39,761 nucleotides of DNA from Mycobacterium sp. (GCA_025966225.1 JAOPVI010000130.1:1-39761), one strand, 5' to 3'. Shown: positions 23,560 through 32,653, counted from the first letter of the stretch. A program made the numbers and translations. Notes: generated by a model from the sequence alone, not told the origin.

Positions 23560-24750
23560 TCAGTACATCACCATGTCGGGTTCGAGTTGTCTGGCCCACG
23601 CGACGATGCCGCCCTGCAGGTGCAGCGCATCGGAGAATCCCGCCTTCTTCACCGCTGCGAGGGCCTCTGCGGAGCGCACCCCGGTCTTGCAGTACAAGAT
23701 CGGCGTGCGGTCGTGCGGCAACTTCGCCAGTCCGTCGCCCGCCTCGAGCGCCGACTTGGGGATCAATTCAGCGCCGTCGATGTGGTTGATGTCCCACTCC
23801 ACCGGCTCACGGACGTCGATGAGCGCGACTTTACGGCCGGAATCCAGCATGTCGCGCAATTCGCGCGGAGTGATCGTCGAATCGACGGCGGCCTCGGCGG
23901 CGGCCTCCGACACCACGCCGCAGAACTCCTCGTAATCGATGAGCTCCGTGATCTTTGGAGTCGTAGGATCCTTGCGAATCTTGATGGTGCGGTAGGTCAT
24001 GTCGAGCGCGTCGTAGACCATCAGGCGACCGAGCAGTGGATCGCCGATGCCGGTGATCAACTTGATGGCCTCGGTGCCCATCACCGACGCGATCGAGGCG
24101 CACAGGATGCCGAGCACTCCGCCTTCGGCGCACGACGGAACCATTCCCGGCGGCGGCGGTTCCGGATACAGGTCGCGGTAGTTGAGCCCCCGCTCTTTGC
24201 CGTCCGGGTCGGGGGGTGCGTCCTCCCAGAACACCGAGACCTGGCCCTCGAACCGGTAGATGGAACCCCACACGTAGGGCTTGCCTGCCAGCACGGCGGC
24301 ATCGTTGACCAGGTAACGGGTCGCGAAGTTGTCGGTGCCGTCCAGGATCAGGTCGTACTGGTCGAAGAGTTCAACGGCGTTGTCCGGCTCGAGCCGAACC
24401 TCGTGCAACCGAACGTCGACCAGCGGGTTGAGCTCCAGGATGGAATCCCGCGCGCTCTCGGCCTTCGAGCGGCCGATGTCGGACTGACCATGGATGATCT
24501 GGCGCTGCAGGTTGGATTCGTCGACCACGTCGAACTCGACGATTCCGATGGTTCCCACCCCGGCGGCGGCCAGGTACAACAGCGCCGGCGAACCCAGCCC
24601 ACCTGCGCCGATGACCAGTACGCGGGCGTTCTTGAGCCGCTTCTGCCCGTCCACCCCGAGGTCGGGAATGATCAGGTGGCGGCTGTAGCGTGCGACCTCT
24701 TCACGCGTGAGCGCGGCAGCAGGCTCGACCAACGGCGGTAATGGTGTCAC
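23560..24750 (-). CDS. moeZ: MoeZ adenylyltransferase/sulfurtransferase (396 aa)
   Basis: This two-domain protein has an N-terminal MoeB/ThiF-like E1 domain (about residues 10-260) with VIGAGGLGSPAL for ATP binding, DGTDNFATRYLVND and PSCAEGGVLGILC. A C-terminal rhodanese domain (about 295-390) has the active-site loop LYCKTGVRSAEA. It activates the C-terminus of sulfur-carrier proteins with ATP and transfers sulfur for molybdopterin and, in mycobacteria, for CysO-dependent cysteine synthesis. The two CxxC zinc motifs of E. coli MoeB are missing, as in other MoeZ proteins. The ATG at 24750 begins 11 residues before the conserved RYSRHL motif region. Also annotated moeB1 in M. tuberculosis. 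Confidence 0.93.
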   Translation of the reverse strand: MTPLPPLVEPAAALTREEVARYSRHLIIPDLGVDGQKRLKNARVLVIGAGGLGSPALLYLAAAGVGTIGIVEFDVVDESNLQRQIIHGQSDIGRSKAESARDSILELNPLVDVRLHEVRLEPDNAVELFDQYDLILDGTDNFATRYLVNDAAVLAGKPYVWGSIYRFEGQVSVFWEDAPPDPDGKERGLNYRDLYPEPPPPGMVPSCAEGGVLGILCASIASVMGTEAIKLITGIGDPLLGRLMVYDALDMTYRTIKIRKDPTTPKITELIDYEEFCGVVSEAAAEAAVDSTITPRELRDMLDSGRKVALIDVREPVEWDINHIDGAELIPKSALEAGDGLAKLPHDRTPILYCKTGVRSAEALAAVKKAGFSDALHLQGGIVAWARQLEPDMVMY

Positions 24751-24857
24751 CGGTTCGCTCCTCGTTCGAAGTCATCGACCTGGATTCATCACACCAGGCA
24801 CAGTCATTCAACGGCAATCCCCTTGCATACCTTCCCGGCGGGTCCGGCTGGGTCGTG

Positions 24858-24919
24858 CGCGAGCGTGCGTGTTCTGCCGCGCAGGTTCGGCGTGTCGTGT
24901 ACCAACACGCACGCTCGCG
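24858..24919. repeat. 16-bp perfect inverted repeat with 30-base spacer
   Basis: CGCGAGCGTGCGTGTT (24858-24873) is perfectly complementary to 24904-24919. The spacer contains a further small palindrome (CTGC-CGC-GCAG, 24874-24884). It lies 21 bases after the DUF3152 gene stop and 107 bases before moeZ, both on the minus strand. It could terminate the DUF3152 transcript, protect its 3' end, or be an intergenic palindromic repeat of the genome. No U tract follows. Confidence 0.85.
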
Positions 24920-24940
24920 GGAGACGAAGGAACCGATCAG

Positions 24941-25975
24941 TCAGGCGATCGGGTACGGCCACGGATTGAAGCGGCAGGTTCTGCCGTCCGGCTTGACCGA
25001 ATCGGGGTCGAACCGTGCGTCGTCGTCGTTGTTGGTGGAGAACGTCTGCTGCATCATCACCGGGGCGAGCGCGCCGTTCTCGCCGCATGGTTCGTGCTTC
25101 TGATACCCGATGGCGTGCCCGACCTCGTGGTTGATCAGATACTGACGGTAGGAGCCGACGTCCCCTTGGAACGGCACCGCGCCACGCACCCACCGGGCCT
25201 CGTTGACGAACACCCTGGATTGGTCGCCCAGGTAGGCGGGGTTGTAGCAGGAGGACTCGAGGGGGATGTCGTAACCGCACCCCTCGCGCACCGTCAACGG
25301 TGAGGTCAGCGAGACGCGGAAGTCCGGTTGCTGCCCGGAAGCCTCGTCGATGCGGGTGAACGCGAACTGCGGGTTGTGCGTCCAACTCTTGGGATTGGAC
25401 AGCGTCTCGCTGACCATGCGTGCGAAGGCTTCATCGCCGCCGAACGCGGTGGTGTCGACCCCGTCCTCCACCTCGACCGTGTACTTGAACGACTTCGTGG
25501 CACCCTGGCCGACCTTGTCGGTCGTACCTGGCACGACGCGCCAGGTCTTGGCGCCGGTCTCGTTGATGGGCCCGCCATCCGGAAGGATGCCGGTCGGCAG
25601 GTCGGCGTCGAATTGCGTCATGCCCTTCGGAGGCGCCCCGATGATCGCGGTGCTTGGCGCCCCGATGGTCGGCGGCCCCTGAATGGGTCCGGCCGCATCC
25701 ACGGGTTGCGTCACCACGGTGCCGGTGAACGTTTGGTAGAGCACCAGACCCGTGATGACGACGAGCACCGGCAGGGCGTAGGCGCGCCAGCCGTAGGTGG
25801 ACAAGAAGCGGCCGAGCCACGTCTGCTTGCGATACTGCCGTCGGTCCTCGCGGTTGGTCCGCAGACGTCCCTCGTCACCCGCCAACGGGTCGCGCTGCGC
25901 GCGCAGCGGCTCCCGCCATTCATTGCGCAGCACCGGCGCGCGGTTCCCCCCACGGCGCCCCGGGTCGTAGGTCAC
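24941..25975 (-). CDS. DUF3152 membrane-anchored metzincin-like protein (344 aa; Rv3207c-like)
   Basis: A basic, Arg-rich cytoplasmic N-terminus (about 75 residues) precedes one transmembrane helix (ALPVLVVITGLVLYQTF) and an extracytoplasmic DUF3152 domain. The domain contains INHEVGHAIGYQKHEPC, an HExxHxxGxxH metzincin zinc site, followed by APVMMQQ, a good Met-turn. A cell-surface metallopeptidase is likely but unproven. The GTG at 25975 is preferred (start VTYDPGRRGG) over a frame to 26041 because the upstream residues look non-conserved and approach the divergent TetR promoter. M. tuberculosis Rv3207c is the counterpart from recall. It is followed by a 16-bp inverted repeat. Confidence 0.88.
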   Translation of the reverse strand: MTYDPGRRGGNRAPVLRNEWREPLRAQRDPLAGDEGRLRTNREDRRQYRKQTWLGRFLSTYGWRAYALPVLVVITGLVLYQTFTGTVVTQPVDAAGPIQGPPTIGAPSTAIIGAPPKGMTQFDADLPTGILPDGGPINETGAKTWRVVPGTTDKVGQGATKSFKYTVEVEDGVDTTAFGGDEAFARMVSETLSNPKSWTHNPQFAFTRIDEASGQQPDFRVSLTSPLTVREGCGYDIPLESSCYNPAYLGDQSRVFVNEARWVRGAVPFQGDVGSYRQYLINHEVGHAIGYQKHEPCGENGALAPVMMQQTFSTNNDDDARFDPDSVKPDGRTCRFNPWPYPIA

Positions 25976-26038
25976 CGGTCCAGAATGGCATAGACCGCAG
26001 TGTGGGCGGCCCTGACGCGCCACCGGACCTGTCGATGA

Positions 26039-26749
<711 letters not shown>

Positions 26750-26753
26750 CAGG

Positions 26754-27014
26754 TCAGGTCCCGGTCTTAGCCGACTCCGCGCTGACCCCGAAGCCGACCC
26801 GACGTCCGTCGGCCGCTCCGATCTCGACGTACGCGATGCGCGTCGTCAGCACCAGGAACCGACGGCCCTTGTCGTCGTTCAGCGCAAGCACGCCAGGATC
26901 CTTGCTCAACGCGTCCGTGATCGATGCCTCGACCTCGGCGGGTGTCTGCGCGCTGTTGAAGACCAGCTCTCGGGGACTGTCGGTGATGCCGATCTTGACC
27001 TCCACGGTGTGCAC
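26754..27014 (-). CDS. DUF3107 family small protein (86 aa; TB9.4-like)
   Basis: This is a small actinobacterial DUF3107 protein, the counterpart of M. tuberculosis Rv3208A (TB9.4) from recall. It shows alternating strands (VEVKIGITDSPRELVF and FLVLTTRIAYVEIGAAD) and one helix (AEVEASITDALSK), so a small alpha/beta fold is likely. No catalytic or metal-binding residues are seen and there are no Cys. Start codon GTG-type at 27014, preceded on the minus strand by AAAGGGGTGCACACC; AAAGGGG at 27018-27024 provides a ribosome-binding site if translation starts near here. Function unknown. Confidence 0.88.
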   Translation of the reverse strand: MHTVEVKIGITDSPRELVFNSAQTPAEVEASITDALSKDPGVLALNDDKGRRFLVLTTRIAYVEIGAADGRRVGFGVSAESAKTGT

Positions 27015-27316
27015 CCCTTTCGGATCGTGTTCGTTTGTCTTGCGCTCTCTCGGCCAACGCTAGTGGACGCGCATCCCGACGCGCCGAGGCGGGGCTACGC
27101 GTATGGCGAACATCAGCACCCGACCGTCCTCGGGTGTCGACTTATCGTTGCGTTCAGGCGATTTCGTCGACGACAAGTCCACGTCCGCTGAGGGCCGTCC
27201 CTACGCCGAACCGAGTCCCGACCGTGACCAACTGCCCAGCGCGTCAACCTCATGCGTCACTTCTGTCCCGATAACATCGGGTCCATTCACAGCCAAGACG
27301 ACCCTGGGGCAACGGC
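27015..27316. other. Intergenic region with possible promoter for MmpS-like gene
   Basis: About 300 bases separate the divergent DUF3107 and MmpS-like genes. TAACAT (27272-27277) fits a TANNNT -10 and lies 39 bases before the ATG at 27317, but no convincing -35 accompanies it. A short open frame from 27103 has no ribosome-binding site and is not called. I see no hairpin or repeat here. Confidence 0.3.
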
Positions 27317-28021
27317 ATGAACAGGCCATACTCGTACTCCTCCTCGACTTCGCGGCGCGCTGCGTCCGACGACTACGCCGAGACCGAAGTCATCGAGGAC
27401 TACGACGAATATGACGCTGACGACGACGAGTACGACGACGGTTACCGCGAGTACACCGAGCCGCTCGACCGGCGCTGGATCTGGGTGGCCGGAGTCGCAG
27501 GCGCGGTTCTGCTGGTGGCCGTGATCTGCACGGCCGTCATCCTCGGCGGAGGCGACAGCGGCTCGGTCAAGGCGACCTACGCGCCACCGGCGGCGACGTC
27601 GGCCCCCGCCACCACCACGCAGGCCCCGCCACGCACCCCATCGATGCCAGCACCAGTGCCGCTACCCACCGCGCCGCTGACACCGGAGACCGTCACCACC
27701 GTGTCGCCTTCACCGTCGGCCCAAGCCGCGCCCACCGAGGTCGCGCCTGCGCGTCGCACTGTCACCTATCAGGTGACGGGCAGTCGCCAGCTCATCGACC
27801 TCGTCACCGTGATCTACACCGACGGCCAGGGTGCGCTGCAGACCGACGTCAACGTCGCGCTGCCGTGGACGAAGTCAATGGTGCTGAATCCGGGCGTCGA
27901 CCTGAGCTCGGTGACCGCCACCAGCATGCTGGGTCAACTGAACTGCTCGATCACCGACGCCTCTGGTGCGACCGTCGCCGCGCAGAACAACAACTCGATG
28001 ATCGCCACCTGCACCAAGTAG
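27317..28021 (+). CDS. MmpS-like membrane-anchored protein with disordered linker (234 aa; Rv3209-like)
   Basis: An acidic, Tyr/Asp-rich cytoplasmic N-terminus (about residues 1-50) precedes one transmembrane helix (VAGAVLLVAVICTAVIL, about 57-75). A Pro/Thr/Ala-rich linker (about 85-145) and a C-terminal beta domain of about 85 residues follow. That domain (RRTVTYQVTGSRQ, VALPWTKSM, LNCSITDASG) resembles the extracytoplasmic domain of MmpS proteins, with two Cys that may form a disulfide. No MmpL transporter is adjacent, so its partner is unknown. The ATG at 27317 is the first good start. It is convergent with the MiaE-like gene, four bases apart. Confidence 0.78.
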   Translation: MNRPYSYSSSTSRRAASDDYAETEVIEDYDEYDADDDEYDDGYREYTEPLDRRWIWVAGVAGAVLLVAVICTAVILGGGDSGSVKATYAPPAATSAPATTTQAPPRTPSMPAPVPLPTAPLTPETVTTVSPSPSAQAAPTEVAPARRTVTYQVTGSRQLIDLVTVIYTDGQGALQTDVNVALPWTKSMVLNPGVDLSSVTATSMLGQLNCSITDASGATVAAQNNNSMIATCTK

Positions 28022-28025
28022 CCAG

Positions 28026-28730
28026 CTAACCGAGCCCGAGTTCTCGCATCCGGGTGCTGTGGGTGTTCTGCAACCGGTCGAAGAACTCGGTCAGCCTGCC
28101 CAATCCCTCGCCGCTGGACACGACCAGATCCACCAACTCGTCGCGGTCCGCGAGCACGAACTGCGCCTGCGTGATGGCCTCGCCGAGCAACCGGCGTGAC
28201 CACAGGGCCAGCCGATGGCGCTGCTTGTCGCTGGCCGTGACGGCAGCCTTCACCTCAGCGACGACGAACTGGGAATGCCCGGTCTCCGACAGCACGGCAC
28301 GCACCACGTCAGCCGCCTCGTCGGGCAGCGTGTCGGCAATCTCGAGGTAGAAGTCGGCGGCGAGCGCGTCACCGACGTACGTCTTCACCAGCGCCTCCAG
28401 CCAGGTGCTCGGGGTGGTCAGCCGGTGGTAGTTCTCCAACGCAGAGGCGTACTTGGTCATCGCTGGCACCACGTCGACGCCGCGTTTGTCCAGCGCGTCG
28501 CGCAGTAACTCGTAGTGGTTCATCTCGGCCGCGGCCATGCTGGCCATGTTGATCCGGCCCGCCAGGTTGGGCGCCATCCGCGCCTCTTCGGTCAGTCGGT
28601 AGAACGCCGCCACCTCGCCGTACGCCAACAACGCGAACAGCTCGGCGACGCCGGGATGGTCGACCGAGACGCCCGTCATAGCGGGCCTTTCCGACGGTTC
28701 GGGAGAGGCCGCAACGGGCGTCGGAGTCAT
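28026..28730 (-). CDS. Ferritin-like / MiaE-like protein (234 aa; Rv3210c-like)
   Basis: This helical protein belongs to the ferritin-like family related to the tRNA hydroxylase MiaE. Glu and ExxH-type positions appear in LLAYGEVAAFYRL (about residue 35-45), AAAEMNHYELLRD (about 68-78), and ADFYLEIADTLPDE and SETGHSQFVVAEV (about 130-165), consistent with a di-iron four-helix bundle. The substrate is unproven. The ATG at 28730 is supported by a TACAGT -10 at leaderless distance; an internal ATG (MTGVSVDHPG) 17 codons in is possible. It is divergent from rhlE across a 275-base leader. Confidence 0.8.
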   Translation of the reverse strand: MTPTPVAASPEPSERPAMTGVSVDHPGVAELFALLAYGEVAAFYRLTEEARMAPNLAGRINMASMAAAEMNHYELLRDALDKRGVDVVPAMTKYASALENYHRLTTPSTWLEALVKTYVGDALAADFYLEIADTLPDEAADVVRAVLSETGHSQFVVAEVKAAVTASDKQRHRLALWSRRLLGEAITQAQFVLADRDELVDLVVSSGEGLGRLTEFFDRLQNTHSTRMRELGLG

Positions 28731-28736
28731 GGCCCA

Positions 28737-28742
28737 ACTGTA
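28737..28742 (-). promoter_or_regulatory. -10 element TACAGT, leaderless start of MiaE-like gene
   Basis: On the minus strand TACAGT (TANNNT) lies six bases before the ATG at 28730, which suits a leaderless transcript. Confidence 0.4.
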
Positions 28743-28783
28743 GACGGAGGGCGGTGCTGGACGGCGACACGAGGTCGACCAGC

Positions 28784-28789
28784 TATGAT
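28784..28789 (+). promoter_or_regulatory. -10 element TATGAT, candidate rhlE promoter with long leader
   Basis: TATGAT is close to the consensus -10 and would start transcription near 28796, giving rhlE a leader of about 210 bases. The -35 position has no clear match. Confidence 0.4.
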
Positions 28790-28884
28790 GGTCGTGGAAG
28801 TGGCTCGCACTGTGTCTGTTTTTCTGTCACGGGCCCGCCGCGACCAGAGAAATGTGCGTGCACGTGTTGGCCCGCCTCTTCGAA

Positions 28885-28901
28885 GACCTTCCTCGAAGGT
28901 C
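28885..28901 (+). promoter_or_regulatory. Leader hairpin upstream of rhlE
   Basis: GACCTTC (28885-28891) pairs perfectly with GAAGGTC (28895-28901) across CTC, inside the proposed rhlE leader. Further down, CGTTGCT (28921-28927) could pair with AGCAACG (28998-29004), immediately before the ATG at 29006. RNA helicase genes often have regulatory leaders; here regulation is only inferred. Confidence 0.35.
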
Positions 28902-29005
28902 CTTTCCGAATGCCAGGGCCCGTTGCTCCTTCGTCAAACCCGTGCGCGCGTGGACCACCCGCGAGGACTCACGAGGATTGACCCGAAAGGCTACGTAAGC
29001 AACGC

Positions 29006-30559
29006 ATGACTTCATCTACTTCTGAATCTACTTCCGAATCCACTTCCGAATCCACTTCCGAACCCACCGCAGCTCCCGAACCCACCGCGACCTTTGCCGA
29101 GCTCGGCGTGCGCGACGAGATCGTCCGCGCACTCGCCGACAACGGCATCGAGCACACCTTCGCCATCCAGGAGTTGACGCTCCCGCTCGCACTGGCCGGC
29201 GACGACCTGATCGGTCAGGCCCGCACCGGCATGGGCAAGACGCTCGCGTTCGGGGTGCCACTGCTGCAGCGGATCACCACCGACACCGAACGTCCGCTGA
29301 GCGGGATCCCCCGCGCGCTCATCGTGGTCCCGACGCGCGAACTGTGCCTGCAGGTCTTCGGTGATCTTGCGGCTGCGTCCAAGCACCTCGTCGCAGGCGA
29401 CCGCAAGTTGACCGTGACCTCCATCTACGGCGGTCGTCCGTACGAGGCGCAGATCGAAGCGCTGCAGAACGGCGTCGACGTCGTCGTCGGCACCCCCGGT
29501 CGCCTGCTCGACCTGGCCCAGCAGGGCCACCTGCAACTCGGCGGGCTGTCCGTGCTGGTGCTCGACGAGGCCGACGAGATGCTCGACCTCGGCTTCCTGC
29601 CCGACATCGAGCGCATCCTCAAGCAGATCCCGACCGACCGGCAGGCGATGCTGTTCTCGGCGACCATGCCGGACCCGATCATCACGCTGGCTCGCACGTT
29701 CATGAACCAGCCGACGCACATCCGCGCCGAGGCCCCACACTCTGCCGCCACCCACGACACCACCGTGCAGCACGCCTTCCGCGCCCACGCCCTCGACAAG
29801 GTCGAGATGGTCGCCCGGATCCTGCAGGCCAACGGCCGCGGCGCAACCATGATCTTCACGCGCACCAAGCGCACCGCCCAGAAGGTCGCCGACGAACTCG
29901 CCGAGCGTGGCTTCAAGGTCGGCGCCGTCCACGGTGACCTTGGCCAGGGCGCACGCGAGAAGGCGCTCAAGGCCTTCCGCACCGGCGAAGTCGACGTGCT
30001 GGTCGCCACCGACGTCGCAGCCCGCGGCATCGACATCGACGACATCACCCACGTCATCAACTACCAGATCCCCGAGGACGAGCAGGCCTACGTGCACCGC
30101 ATCGGTCGCACCGGCCGCGCGGGCAAGACCGGCATCGCGGTCACCCTGGTGGACTGGGACGAACTTCCGCGCTGGACGATGATCGACAAGGCGCTCGGCC
30201 TGAACAACCCCGATCCCGTCGAGACGTACTCGAGCTCACCGCACCTCCATGCCGAGCTCGACATCCCGGAAGGGGCGACCGGCTCGATCGGCAAGGCCAC
30301 CCGCACCGCCGACAGGCCGAAGCGCGAGGGCCGCGACGGCGAGAAGCGCGAGTCCCGCGACCGCGACGCCGACCGGCCAGCCCGCGACCGGTCCCGCCAA
30401 CGGACCCGCGGCGGCAGCTCTGCGACCGGACACGTCGAGGGCGCCGAATCCAACGCAACCCCCGACGCCGAGACCTCCGAGAATGGCGATTCGGCCAGCC
30501 CGGCCCGCAAGCGCCGTCGGCGTCGTCGTCCGAACACCGCCCCAACCACCGCCGGTTAG
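29006..30559 (+). CDS. rhlE: DEAD-box RNA helicase RhlE (517 aa)
   Basis: This is a full DEAD-box core: Q motif (FAIQELTLPLAL, about residue 52), Walker A as ARTGMGKT, PTREL, TPGR, DEAD as VLDEADEMLDLGF, SAT, ARGIDIDD and HRIGRTGRAG. The C-terminal 120 residues are basic and low-complexity (many R/D/E, ending in an Arg-rich run), a typical RNA-binding tail. It likely unwinds RNA in ribosome assembly or RNA decay, especially in the cold. The N-terminus begins with a Ser/Thr/Glu repeat coded by a 12-base tandem repeat. The ATG at 29006 lacks a strong ribosome-binding site. The Rv3212-like gene follows after 18 bases. Confidence 0.95.
   Translation: MTSSTSESTSESTSESTSEPTAAPEPTATFAELGVRDEIVRALADNGIEHTFAIQELTLPLALAGDDLIGQARTGMGKTLAFGVPLLQRITTDTERPLSGIPRALIVVPTRELCLQVFGDLAAASKHLVAGDRKLTVTSIYGGRPYEAQIEALQNGVDVVVGTPGRLLDLAQQGHLQLGGLSVLVLDEADEMLDLGFLPDIERILKQIPTDRQAMLFSATMPDPIITLARTFMNQPTHIRAEAPHSAATHDTTVQHAFRAHALDKVEMVARILQANGRGATMIFTRTKRTAQKVADELAERGFKVGAVHGDLGQGAREKALKAFRTGEVDVLVATDVAARGIDIDDITHVINYQIPEDEQAYVHRIGRTGRAGKTGIAVTLVDWDELPRWTMIDKALGLNNPDPVETYSSSPHLHAELDIPEGATGSIGKATRTADRPKREGRDGEKRESRDRDADRPARDRSRQRTRGGSSATGHVEGAESNATPDAETSENGDSASPARKRRRRRRPNTAPTTAG
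29015..29062 (+). repeat. 12-base tandem repeat (four units) in the rhlE start
   Basis: Four units of TCYACTTCYGAA, the last two identical, encode S-T-S-E four times directly after the start of RhlE. Whole-codon length means copy number could change without breaking the frame. Confidence 0.85.
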
Positions 30560-30577
30560 CGGGCTGACCACCAGCCA

Positions 30578-31834
30578 ATGGTCAAGCGCTTCTCCACGTC
30601 CTGGTTCAAGCCCTGGAGCTCAACTCCTCCGGAGCGCCGCACCAAGGGTGACGTGCTGGCGGCCGTGGCGATCGTCGCCGTCGTCGCCGTCGCAGCCGCG
30701 TTGATCTGGTGGACCAGCGACGCGCGTGCCACGATCAGCCGTCCGGCCGCGTCGCCGGTCCCCCCGCTCAAGGTGGCCACGGCGCTACCGACCTCGCTCA
30801 AGCAGCTGTGGGCCGCGCCGAGTCCCAAGACGACTCGACCGGTGGTGGTGGCAGGCGTCGTCGTGACGGGCGACGGGCGGCAGGTCGACGGCCGTGACCC
30901 CGTGACCGGTGCGGTGCTGTGGAGCTACGCCCGCGACGGCGACCTCTGCGGGGTGAGCGCCGTCTACCAGGACGCCGTCGCGGTCTACCCCGACGCTCGG
31001 GGCTGCGGCCAGGTCAGCACCATCAACGCCAAGACTGGCCGCCGCGACGCCACCCGCACGTCCTACTCCGACGCCGAGGTCCACCTGTCGACCGACGGCA
31101 CGACCGTGCTGTCCTACGGACACAGCCGACTCGAACAGTGGCGCTCCGACATGGTCCGAATGATGAGCTGGGGCGCACTGGATGCCCGCATCAAACCCAA
31201 GGTGCCCATCCAACCCCTGTGCCGGCTGGTCTCGGCGGCGGCAAGCCCGTCGGCAGTATCGGTGCTCGAATCCTGTCCAGGGCAGACCTCGCCGCGGCTG
31301 ACGCTGCTGCGCGCCGACAAGGACGAAGACGAGCCACTGGTCAAGTACGTGAACCTGCCTGGAGTGCCGAACGACGACAGTGCGCGCGTGATCGCCGTCA
31401 ACGGCACCACGACGGCCATCTACGTGCCGACCCCTCAGCCCGTCGTCAACGTCATCGACGAATCCGGCACGCTCACCGTCAGCACGCTGATGCCCAAACC
31501 CGCGTCCCCGCTAACGGCCTCATCGCATCCGGACGACGACCTGGTCACCTGGTGGACCGGCGACAGCGTCATGGTCTTCGAGGCCAACGGGCTGCGCTAC
31601 AAGTACACGGTGAGCCCGACCGGGGGGCAGGCTCCGGTGGGCCCGGCGACGATCATGGCAGGAAAGCTGCTCGTCCCCGTCTCCACCGGCTACGACATCT
31701 TCGACCCGGAGACCGGAGCAGGGGTGGGCCACCTGCCGGTGACCCGCCCGCCTGGAACCGCCGCCGTCGTGCCCGCGGTGGCCGGCAACACCGTGCTCGA
31801 ACAGCGTGGCGACACGCTGGTGGCGCTGGGTTAG
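30578..31834 (+). CDS. Membrane-anchored beta-propeller-like protein (418 aa; Rv3212-like)
   Basis: A short cytoplasmic N-terminus precedes one transmembrane helix (VLAAVAIVAVVAVAAALIWW, about 25-45). The extracytoplasmic region has repeated strand patterns such as VVVTGDGRQVDGRDPVTGAV, CGQVSTINAKTGRRDA and GYDIFDPETGAG. These D-x-x-T-G turns are typical of PQQ-like or BamB-like beta-propellers. Two Cys pairs may form disulfides. No catalytic residues are evident. It follows rhlE by 18 bases on the same strand and is convergent with the ParA-like gene, four bases away. Function unknown; a protein-interaction role at the cell envelope is plausible. Confidence 0.8.
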   Translation: MVKRFSTSWFKPWSSTPPERRTKGDVLAAVAIVAVVAVAAALIWWTSDARATISRPAASPVPPLKVATALPTSLKQLWAAPSPKTTRPVVVAGVVVTGDGRQVDGRDPVTGAVLWSYARDGDLCGVSAVYQDAVAVYPDARGCGQVSTINAKTGRRDATRTSYSDAEVHLSTDGTTVLSYGHSRLEQWRSDMVRMMSWGALDARIKPKVPIQPLCRLVSAAASPSAVSVLESCPGQTSPRLTLLRADKDEDEPLVKYVNLPGVPNDDSARVIAVNGTTTAIYVPTPQPVVNVIDESGTLTVSTLMPKPASPLTASSHPDDDLVTWWTGDSVMVFEANGLRYKYTVSPTGGQAPVGPATIMAGKLLVPVSTGYDIFDPETGAGVGHLPVTRPPGTAAVVPAVAGNTVLEQRGDTLVALG

Positions 31835-31837
31835 CGC

Positions 31838-32632
31838 CTACAGCTCGGGGGCGAACGTCGGCAGCGCCTTGCCGGACTTCCAGTGCCTGAGCAAGGAATT
31901 GGCCAGCTCGCGATACGCGTTGGCGCCCTTGTTCTTTCGACCGGCAAGCACCGATGCGCCGGACGCGCTGGCCTCGGCGAAGCGCACGGTTCGCGGAATG
32001 GGCGGCGACAGCACCGCCAAGTCATAGCGGTCCGCGACGTCGAGCAGCACGTCCCGACTGTGTGTGGTGCGCGAGTCGTAGAGCGTTGGCAACGCGCCAA
32101 GCATCTGTAGGTCAGCGTTGGTGATCTGCTGGACGTCGGTCACCGTCCGCAGGAACTGGCCGACGCCGCGATGAGCCAACGTCTCGCACTGCAACGGCAC
32201 GATTACGTCGTTCGCCGCCGTCAGACCATTGAGCGTCAGCACCCCGAGCGACGGCGGGCAGTCGATGATCACGACGTCGAAATCTGCCGAGACCTTGGTA
32301 AGTGCCCTCTTCAACGCATACTCGCGACCGGCCCGCATGAGGAGCATCGCCTCGGCACCGGCCAAGTCGATGTTGGCGGGCAGCAGCGTCATGCCCTCCA
32401 CCGTCGACACCAGCGCCGTGCCCGGTTCGACGTCGCCAAGCAGCACTTCGTGGATCGACACCCCCAGCTTGTCGGGGTCCTGCCCCAGTGAGAACGTGAG
32501 GCAGCCCTGCGGATCCAGGTCGACGAGCAGTACTCGCTTGCCCTTCTCCCTCATCGCCGCGCCCAAGGACGCCACCGTCGTCGTTTTGGCGACCCCACCC
32601 TTTTGATTGGCGACCGCAAGTACCCGCGTCAT
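31838..32632 (-). CDS. ParA/Soj-like ATPase (264 aa; Rv3213c-like)
   Basis: This is a deviant-Walker ATPase of the ParA/MinD group. The P-loop is KGGVAKTTT with the signature first Lys (about residue 12-20), LLVDLDPQG is switch I region, and IIDCPPSLGVLTLNGL is Walker B. No ParB partner or parS-like site lies nearby, so it is not the chromosome-partition ParA but an orphan paralogue that may position another cargo. The ATG at 32632 is chosen because GGGGAAG lies just upstream and homologues start with MTRVLAVANQKGG. The open frame continues upstream without similarity. It is divergent from the phosphatase gene, with a copy of the dispersed element between them. Confidence 0.9.
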   Translation of the reverse strand: MTRVLAVANQKGGVAKTTTVASLGAAMREKGKRVLLVDLDPQGCLTFSLGQDPDKLGVSIHEVLLGDVEPGTALVSTVEGMTLLPANIDLAGAEAMLLMRAGREYALKRALTKVSADFDVVIIDCPPSLGVLTLNGLTAANDVIVPLQCETLAHRGVGQFLRTVTDVQQITNADLQMLGALPTLYDSRTTHSRDVLLDVADRYDLAVLSPPIPRTVRFAEASASGASVLAGRKNKGANAYRELANSLLRHWKSGKALPTFAPEL

Positions 32633-32641
32633 ATCTTCCCC

Positions 32642-32653
32642 GTCGCTCCGCTC
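32642..32653 (+). repeat. Copy 3 of dispersed 12-base element GTCGCTCCGCTC
   Basis: It lies nine bases before the ParA-like start codon, in the intergenic space with the phosphatase gene, and is followed by GCCCCCG. Confidence 0.7.

Noticed and set aside
29012..30097. Minus-strand frame opposite rhlE
   Set aside because: It mirrors the DEAD-box gene and has a low-complexity Gly/Phe/Ser tail that is the reverse of the STSE repeat.
31838..32632. Chromosome or plasmid partition locus
   Set aside because: No ParB gene, parS-like site or replication gene is near; the ParA-like gene is a known orphan in mycobacteria.
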